From Clostridia bacterium (GTDB lineage: Bacteria > Bacillota > Clostridia > Oscillospirales > QAMX01): 6,592 nt of DNA. The notes under the pieces are model-generated. The model searched no databases, was not told the origin of the DNA, and saw nothing but the letters and a program-made list of their open reading frames with translations. The translations under genes were made by a program, and so were the position numbers. Numbering within the stretch: the stretch's first letter is position 1; every line of letters starts with the position of its first letter. The stretch lies in NCBI GenBank assembly GCA_017556885.1, contig JAFYLV010000041.1:1-6592 (forward strand), written 5' to 3'. Positions 1 to 5,800 of the stretch are shown in pieces.

Positions 1-1136
1 AAATAGGTCTTGACGTTTTCCACGGGCTTATCGGCCAACATAGCGGTCCAGCGCTCTTCGCTTTCCATGACACCGCCGATATTATCCTTGATGTAGACCT
101 CTTCCTCGTGTCCGCCGAGGTCAACGACGTTCTGCTTGACGCTTGCGCCCTGCATGACGTTGTCCTTGATGAGGGAGGCGCGCAGGTGACGCAGGACGAG
201 GCCGTAATCCGGACCGAAATAACGCTTGCCGGACTCATCCTTGCCGTCGCGGCCGGCGTGGAGGGTGTTGCCGATGAAGACGAGGTTGACGCACTCCTCC
301 GCAAAGAAGTGGCAGTTCTCATAACCCGGCGCCTGCAGTTCGGAACGGAAGATACCGGAGCCGGAACGGTTGAAGGTGTTGCCGGTAACGGTGATATTGC
401 GGTTGTAGCGGTCGGCATCCTTGGAGTAGATCTTCAGCTGCGGGCCGCCGGAACGGTCAAACTGGTTGCAGCTGATGGACGTGAACTTGGAATTGCGCAT
501 ATGCAGTCCGCCGCCCATGTTCCACTCAATGCGGTTGCCATAGAAGACCGTGGAGGAAAACATATCGCCGCCCTCGACGCCGCAGTTCTCGTTGCCGGAG
601 AACCAGTTGCCGCTGATAAAGGCATCCCAACCGTCCTGATAGAGACCGTTGTAGGAATGGGAGAGCATATTGTTGCGGATGGTGGAGCACCAAACGTGAT
701 TAAAGTAGACAGCCGAACCGGAGAATGCGTGGATGCGGCAGTTCTCGATGGTGGGGGTGTCCTCTTCTCCGGCGGCATCGTAGATGGGATGGTCGATCAT
801 AACGCCGTGGACATTTTTGCCGAGCTTGCCGCCCTCGATACCAAGGTCGCGCACCACGGCGCCAACGGCACAGGTGAGGTTGAGCACGCAGCGGGCGTCT
901 CCGTCCGCCAGCGTGAGCAGAGATGCATTGTTGCGGCGGAAGCCCCAGGCATCAAAGCCGCGGATGGTAGTCTCCCTGCGCATCTGCAGATCCTTGCAGC
1001 GGTAATTTCCGGGAGGGACGATAACCGCGCCGCGGACCTCTCCGGCCGCATCGAGGGCAGCCTGAATGGCAGCGGTACAATCGGTAACGCCGTCGCCGAC
1101 GGCACCGAATTCGGTAATATCAAAGACGTTGATCAT
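1..1136 (-). CDS. Right-handed parallel beta-helix protein, pectate-lyase-3 superfamily (partial, C-terminus beyond window)
   Basis: 378 residues are visible from an ATG at 1136, with no stop before the window edge. The N-terminus carries the Pectate_lyase_3 signature: FDITEFGAVGDGVTD at residues 5-19, then an Ala-rich helix, then VIVPPGNY at 38-45. After this come beta-helix coils with an asparagine at a repeated turn (N132, N156, N177, N201, N224, N253, N290, N326, N352). Proteins with this start are usually polysaccharide lyases, GH28-like glycosidases, epimerases or phage tail spikes. No phage gene is nearby, so an enzyme acting on carbohydrate is the likelier role, but the substrate cannot be told. 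There is no signal peptide or membrane segment, so it is probably cytoplasmic. The start is supported by an AGGAGAGG purine tract upstream (1154-1147) and the family signature only four residues in; an upstream ATG at 1144 stops after three codons. The gene has its own promoter and lies beyond the foldase terminator, so it is probably expressed separately. Fold assignment is confident; function is open. Confidence 0.9.
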   Translation of the reverse strand, partial: MINVFDITEFGAVGDGVTDCTAAIQAALDAAGEVRGAVIVPPGNYRCKDLQMRRETTIRGFDAWGFRRNNASLLTLADGDARCVLNLTCAVGAVVRDLGIEGGKLGKNVHGVMIDHPIYDAAGEEDTPTIENCRIHAFSGSAVYFNHVWCSTIRNNMLSHSYNGLYQDGWDAFISGNWFSGNENCGVEGGDMFSSTVFYGNRIEWNMGGGLHMRNSKFTSISCNQFDRSGGPQLKIYSKDADRYNRNITVTGNTFNRSGSGIFRSELQAPGYENCHFFAEECVNLVFIGNTLHAGRDGKDESGKRYFGPDYGLVLRHLRASLIKDNVMQGASVKQNVVDLGGHEEEVYIKDNIGGVMESEERWTAMLADKPVENVKTY

Positions 1137-1144
1137 TTTCTCAT
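1133..1144 (-). other. Three-codon leader ORF (ATG AGA AAA TGA) overlapping the beta-helix gene start
   Basis: On the minus strand an ATG at 1144 is followed by AGA, AAA and TGA. The TGA shares two bases with the ATG of the beta-helix gene in an ATGA overlap. The AGGAG core (1154-1150) lies 5 bases before this small ORF but 13 bases before the gene ATG; the second GAGG (1150-1147) lies 10 bases before the gene ATG. A ribosome could therefore start on the mini-ORF and re-initiate at the gene. The arrangement is seen directly; translation of it is inference, and it may be chance. Confidence 0.35.
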
Positions 1145-1146
1145 TT

Positions 1147-1154
1147 CCTCTCCT
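1147..1154 (-). promoter_or_regulatory. Ribosome binding site of the beta-helix gene (AGGAGAGG)
   Basis: This purine tract contains two overlapping Shine-Dalgarno cores, AGGAG and GAGG. The GAGG core ends 10 bases before the ATG at 1136 and supports that start. The AGGAG core is spaced better for the three-codon ORF starting at 1144, so it is unclear which start is used first. Confidence 0.7.
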
Positions 1155-1169
1155 ATCAAGGTTTTTTTC

Positions 1170-1178
1170 ATTATAACA
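1170..1178 (-). promoter_or_regulatory. Extended -10 promoter (TGT-TATAAT) for the beta-helix gene
   Basis: Read on the minus strand, 1178-1170 is TGTTATAAT, a perfect TATAAT with the TGn extension. Seventeen bases upstream the only -35 candidate is TTTTTT (1198-1193), which lies inside the U-tract of the preceding terminator, so the extended -10 probably carries recognition. Transcription would begin near 1163 and give a leader of about 27 bases. The motif is seen directly; its activity is inferred. Confidence 0.7.
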
Positions 1179-1191
1179 CAGCCGTACGGAT

Positions 1192-1227
1192 AAAAAAAGA
1201 TGCCTGCAAAATTTTTGCAGGCATCTT
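1192..1227 (-). terminator. Rho-independent terminator of the foldase gene
   Basis: A perfect inverted repeat with arms 1227-1213 and 1211-1197 (15 bp around the single base 1212) contains the GC-rich core GATGCCTGC. On the minus strand it runs into seven T residues (1198-1192), two of which also pair as the last bases of the stem. It begins 17 bases after the foldase stop codon. The stem centre is A/T only, so the real loop is probably the AAAA/TTTT tip. On the plus strand there is no comparable T-run, so it is directional for the minus strand. Confidence 0.93.
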
Positions 1228-1243
1228 CTGTTTCAGTATAAGC

Positions 1244-2758
1244 TTAGAAGGGCAGCTTGGAGAGCTTTCTGTCGTCAAACTCGACAGTGAAGATCTTCTC
1301 AAAGCCTTCATATGCCTCGGCATAATCGTCGGACTTCATGGAGGAAATAACTGCAGCCTTCCATGCAGGATCGCTCACACCGTCAAAGTAGATGATGTGG
1401 TAACCGTAGCTGGTCTTGACGATCTCACAGTCGCCGGTCTGGCGGCCTTCGGCAAAGATCCAGTCGTTGAACTCCTCGACCATGTAGCCCTGGGTGACGT
1501 TCTCATAGGCACCGCCGGTGAGCAGAGAGCCGGTATCCTCGGAATACTCCTGGACGAGCTTCTCGAAGTTCTCAACGGTAGCATCCTTCTTGAAGGCGGC
1601 GAGAACCTCCTCAGCCTTTGCCTTGGCCTTATCGTCGGATCCGTAGACGTCCTTGGTGAAGAGGATGTGGCGGACGTTGACGGTGTTGTACTCATAGCGG
1701 GCGGGCAGCTTGGTGACCATGTAAACGGTGCAGGTGTAGCCGTCCTCATCCACGATGAGGGTGGCATCGTTGACCTTGCGGCCGTCCTCGTAGATCCACT
1801 TGGAATACTCGTAGCTCTCGTTGTAGAGCAGATCCTCGGAGACGAGATCCTCCAGAGCGGTCTCGATATCGGAATCGGACTTCTCCTGATCCTTCAGATA
1901 CTTCTCGACCCAAGCCTTGTATTCCTCGGGAGTCTTGCAGGCAAGCAGACCTTCCGCGGTCTTCTTGGCGGTCTCGAGTGCAGCTTCCTTCTCCTTGGTG
2001 GTAGCATCGGTCTTATACTCTGCCTTGAAGGTGTATGCAAGCAGATCGAAGTACTGGAAATCCTTTGCATTTTCCGCAAAGTAGGCATCGATCTCAGCAT
2101 CGGTGTAGTTGTAGCTCTCGTTGAGGTGGTCATAGAAGGCCTGTGCGGTATAGTAGAGCTTCAAAGCCTCGCGGAGGTCACCCTCGCGGACACCGGTGCC
2201 GTAGCAGAGGGTGATGTACTTCTTCAGGGTGTAGCCGTTCTTGTCGGCATAGCCCTGCATGTTCTCAATGGCGGACTCGATATGCTCGTTGACCTTGTCC
2301 TCAGCATTGAAGCCGGCCTGCTTTGCGGCCATCGCGGTGATGACCAGCTCCTTGACCTGGGTCTTGGTCTGGTCAGCAAAATACTCAAACCAGGTCTTGC
2401 CGTCGCCACCGTAATACTCCTGGGTCTTCAGGCTATCCGAGGTATCCAGACCGAGGTAGGAGAGGTAGGAGCTATAGGTGTTGACGTACTGGCTGTAGTT
2501 GGTCATGTAGTAGTAGCACATGACGGCATTGTCGATCTCCATACGATCATCATCGCCGGAACCGACAACAGAGACGGTATTGCGAAGGGTAGTACCGGTC
2601 ACCTGCAGGGCAAGAATGACAATGACCACGGCAGCCACGGTGCCGATGACGCCGGCGATCAGGCCATAAACCCAACCGGGAGTCTGGGTCTTCTTTTTCT
2701 GCTGAAGCCGCGCAATTTCTTCGGCATGGGCACGGCGGATTCTGTCTGCTTTGCTCAT
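1244..2758 (-). CDS. Membrane-anchored PrsA/SurA-like foldase, parvulin-type peptidyl-prolyl cis-trans isomerase
   Basis: 504 residues. This family catalyses cis-trans isomerisation of prolyl bonds and helps exported proteins fold outside the membrane. Order: a basic cytoplasmic N-terminus (1-27); one membrane helix (about 29-52, WVYGLIAGVIGT onward) with no lipobox cysteine, so it acts as an uncleaved anchor; a helical SurA_N-like chaperone region (about 72-228); a degenerate parvulin-like segment (about 231-351); and an intact PpiC/parvulin domain (about 359-462) with VRHILF at 362-367, WIFAEGR at 433-439 and YGYH at 451-454. Bacillus PrsA is a lipoprotein of roughly 290 residues, so this protein is longer and anchored differently. 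The outer part is rich in Glu, Asp and Tyr. I chose the ATG at 2758 because AAAGGA lies 9 bases upstream and MSKADRIRR gives a natural start; a GTG at 2794 would add 12 residues but has poorer support. The gene has its own promoter and terminator, so it is probably monocistronic. Confidence 0.9.
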   Translation of the reverse strand: MSKADRIRRAHAEEIARLQQKKKTQTPGWVYGLIAGVIGTVAAVVIVILALQVTGTTLRNTVSVVGSGDDDRMEIDNAVMCYYYMTNYSQYVNTYSSYLSYLGLDTSDSLKTQEYYGGDGKTWFEYFADQTKTQVKELVITAMAAKQAGFNAEDKVNEHIESAIENMQGYADKNGYTLKKYITLCYGTGVREGDLREALKLYYTAQAFYDHLNESYNYTDAEIDAYFAENAKDFQYFDLLAYTFKAEYKTDATTKEKEAALETAKKTAEGLLACKTPEEYKAWVEKYLKDQEKSDSDIETALEDLVSEDLLYNESYEYSKWIYEDGRKVNDATLIVDEDGYTCTVYMVTKLPARYEYNTVNVRHILFTKDVYGSDDKAKAKAEEVLAAFKKDATVENFEKLVQEYSEDTGSLLTGGAYENVTQGYMVEEFNDWIFAEGRQTGDCEIVKTSYGYHIIYFDGVSDPAWKAAVISSMKSDDYAEAYEGFEKIFTVEFDDRKLSKLPF

Positions 2759-2767
2759 AGTTTTCAG

Positions 2768-2773
2768 TCCTTT
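2768..2773 (-). promoter_or_regulatory. Ribosome binding site deciding the foldase start (AAAGGA)
   Basis: AAAGGA on the minus strand ends 9 bases before the ATG at 2758. It favours that codon over the in-frame GTG at 2794, which lies inside an imperfect palindrome and has no clear Shine-Dalgarno sequence upstream. Confidence 0.75.
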
Positions 2774-2785
2774 ATCTTCGCCGGG

Positions 2786-2801
2786 ATATACCACGGCATA
2801 T
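2786..2801 (-). other. Short imperfect palindrome in the foldase leader
   Basis: Arms ATATGCC and GGTATAT flank the two bases GT; the only mismatch would be a G-U pair in RNA. It starts about 2 bases after the predicted transcription start. It could be a small 5' hairpin or a repressor-binding dyad. It is short and may be chance; no function is assigned. Confidence 0.3.
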
Positions 2802-2809
2802 TTTTACTT

Positions 2810-2838
2810 ATTATATCCTATTTGGGTATAGATTGCAA
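2810..2838 (-). promoter_or_regulatory. Sigma-A promoter of the foldase gene (TTGCAA - 17 - TATAAT)
   Basis: On the minus strand a -35 box TTGCAA (2838-2833, four of six matches to TTGACA) is separated by exactly 17 bases from a perfect -10 box TATAAT (2815-2810). Transcription would begin near 2803 and give a leader of about 45 bases. It starts only a few tens of bases after the polC stop, so the foldase need not depend on readthrough from polC. Confidence 0.85.
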
Positions 2839-2845
2839 TAAAGCC

Positions 2846-2864
2846 TTATGAATATTTTATGAAT
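2846..2864 (-). repeat. A/T-rich direct repeat upstream of the foldase promoter, possible UP element
   Basis: ATTCATAA occurs twice on the minus strand (2864-2857 and 2853-2846), separated by AAT, giving an 11-bp period of about one helical turn. It covers roughly -44 to -62 relative to the predicted start, where UP elements contact the RNA polymerase alpha C-terminal domains. The repeat is seen; the role is inferred. Confidence 0.4.
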
Positions 2865-2870
2865 TCTGCC

Positions 2871-5800
2871 TTAAAAGAGGGTGGATTGGCTGGATTCCGG
2901 CAGATCACCGAAGGCCCCCATGGCGCGCAGCTTGTCCATCAGCGTCTTGGAAACCTTTCCGCATCGGGCGGCGACCTCCTCCACTGACAGGAATCCGCCG
3001 ATGCGGGCCTCTGCATAGAGGTTTTCCGCCGCCGTCTCGCCAAGACCTGCCACGGCGGTGAAGGGCATGCGCAGATACTTTTCATCCTCCATAGAGAAAT
3101 CCTTTGCCTTGGAGCGGTAAAGATCCACCGGACGGAAGGAGAAACCGCGCAGGCAGAATTCATAGCACACCTCGAGGTTCTTCTGCAGTTCCTCGTCGTT
3201 TCCGGTGGTGTCCTCCTTTTCCCGCAGCTCCAGGATCTTTGCACGGATGGCCTCCGCGCCCTGCAGCATGACCTCCGCATCCAGCGCATCGGCACGCACG
3301 GAAAGAAAAGCGCAGTAAAAAGCCAGCGGGCGGTGCAGTTTATACCAGGCCACGCGGAATCCGTTGACCACATAGGCGGCGGCATGTGCTTTGGGGAACA
3401 TGTATTTGATCTTCTTGCAGGATTCGATGTACCATTCCGGCACCGCATGCTCCCGCATGGCATCCTCCCATTCCGGCTTCAGGCCCTTGCCCTTACGGAC
3501 AAACTCCATGATCTGGAAGGACATTTTCGGCGGCATGCCCCAGGCGATGAGGTTGAGCATGATATCGTCTCGGCAGCAGATGCAGCCGGACAGAGGAGCA
3601 TGTCCCGCGGCGATGATATCCTTTGCGTTGTTGAGCCACACATCCGTTCCGTGGGTCATTCCGCAAACGCGAACCAGCTCGTCAATGGTGGAGGGACGGG
3701 TGTCCACCAGCACCTGCTTGACGAATTTCGTGCCGAATTCCGGCACCGCGCAAGTGCCGATCTCGCCGAGGATATCGTTATCCTCAATACCGAGGGCTTC
3801 ATTGGAGGAATATAGGCTCAGAGTCGCACGGTCATTCAGGTCGATCTCATCCATCTTGATACCTGTCAGTTCCTCCAGGTGCTTGATCATGGTGGGGTCC
3901 TTATGACCAAGGATATCGAATTTCAGAAGGTTTGCATCGATGGAGTGGTAATCGACGTGGGTAATGACGATATCCGTCTCCTGATCGTCCGCCGGGTGCT
4001 GCACGGCACAGAAGTCGTAGATCTCCTTGGTTCGCGGCACAACGACCATGCCACCGGGATGCTGACCGGTGGTGCGTTTGACCTCGGTGCAGCCGAGGGC
4101 CAGGCGGGTCATCTCTGCCTTGGGCATGGTGATTTTCCGCTCCTCGCAGTACTTTTTTACATAGCCGAAAGCGGTCTTATCCTTGATACCGCCGATCGTA
4201 CCCGCGCGGAAAACGTTTTCCGCGCCGAACATCTCAATGGTGTGGCGGTGGGCCTTGCCCTGATATTCGTTGGAGAAGTTCAGGTCGATATCCGGTGCCT
4301 TGTCGCCGTCAAAACCGAGGAAGGTTTCAAAGGGAATATCAAAGCCGTCCTTGTAGAGCTTGATCCCGCAGTTCGGACAGTTTTTATCCTCCATATCAAA
4401 GCCGGAGCCGAAGCCCTCGCCGCCGTGGAACTCCGTAAACCGGCACTTTTCACAGCGATAGTGCGGAGGCAGGGCGTTAACCTCTGTGATGCCGAGGAAG
4501 AAAGCCACCAGGGAGGATCCGACGGATCCTCGGGAGCCAACCATATAGCCGTTGTCATTGGAGCGACGGATGAGCTTCTGGGCAAACATGTACATAACGT
4601 CGAAGCCGTGCTTGATGATGGAGTTCAGCTCCTTCTCCATGACGGTGCTGACCTCCTGCGGCAGCGGATCGCCGTAAAGGCGCGCCGCTGTCTCGCGGGT
4701 GATGCGTTCCAGCTCCTCGGCTGAACCGGGGATCTCCGGAGGATACATCTCCTTAGGGAAGGGACATACGTCGCCGCACATATCGGCGATCATATTTGTA
4801 TTGGTAATGACCACCTCGCGGGCTTTTTCCTCACCTAGGTAGGCAAATTCCGCGAGCATTTCCGCCGTGGTACGGAAATAGAGGGGCGCCTGCTGGTCGC
4901 AGTCCTCAAATCCCTTGGCGGCCATGAGAATGCGGCGGAAGGCCTCATCCTCCGGGTTGAGAAAGTGAACGTCACCGGTGGCGCACACAGGCTTGCCGAG
5001 GCGATCACCGAGGGCAACGATCCGACGGTTAAAGTCGCGCAGATCCTCCTCGTTTTCGGCCACGCCCTCACGGATCATAAAGGCGTTGTTGCCGATGGGC
5101 TGGATCTCCAGGAAATCGTAGAATTCCGCGATCTCGCAGAGACGCTCGTCGCTTGCGCCGTCCAGCATGGCGCGGAAAAGCTCGCCCGCCTCGCAGGCAG
5201 AACCGACGATGAGATGATCTCTCCATTCCGCGAGCACACGGCGGGGAATGATGGGCTGCTTGCGGGCGTTCATGTATTTCAGATGGCCGTAGGAAACCAT
5301 GCGATTAAGGGCACGCACGCCCTCCTCGTCCTTTGCAAGCAACAAAATGTGATAGACCGGCAGAGACTGGGTATCCAATCCTGCCTCAGCGTTTTTATCT
5401 GCACGGTCGGCAAGAATTCCGTTAAGTTCGGAGAGATTCTGCGCGCCATCCTCACTCTGCAGACGACGGAAGAGCTCCGCCAGCGCCAGTGCCAACGTGC
5501 GTGCATCGTCGCCGCCGGAATGGTGCTTGAATTTGGGAAGATTCAGTTCCTTTGCCAGATTATTCAGACGGTGCCGGGCCATATGGGGCAGCATTACGCG
5601 GGCCATGGCAAGGCTGTCAACATACGTGTATTCGCAGGGCAGTCCAACCTGCTCTGCCGCCCGCCGCAAAAAGCTCATATCAAAGGCAGCGTTGTGGGCA
5701 GCAAGCACCCGTCCGCGGCAGAAATCAAAGAAGCTCTTCAGCGCATCTCCGATCTCCGGCGCATCCGCTACCATACCGGCATTGATGCCGGTCAGCTCGG

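Noticed and set aside
108..1193. A 361-codon open frame on the plus strand
   Set aside because: It is antisense to the beta-helix gene, which has a clear family signature, promoter and ribosome binding site. The plus-strand product is Val/Ala/Gly/Asp-rich without recognisable motifs and runs through the terminator.
2759..2794. GTG at 2794 as the foldase start
   Set aside because: It would add 12 residues of unrelated character, has no Shine-Dalgarno sequence, and lies about 10 bases after the predicted transcription start; the ATG at 2758 has AAAGGA at 9 bases.
1397..2851. A 484-codon open frame on the plus strand
   Set aside because: It is antisense to the foldase gene. Its Leu/Val/Gly/Asp-rich pattern is what the reverse complement of a Glu/Lys/Tyr-rich gene with G/C third positions gives. 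It also spans the minus-strand promoter.
3879..4724. A 281-codon open frame on the plus strand inside polC
   Set aside because: It is antisense to the most conserved polymerase motifs (zinc finger and palm), which leave no doubt about the coding strand.
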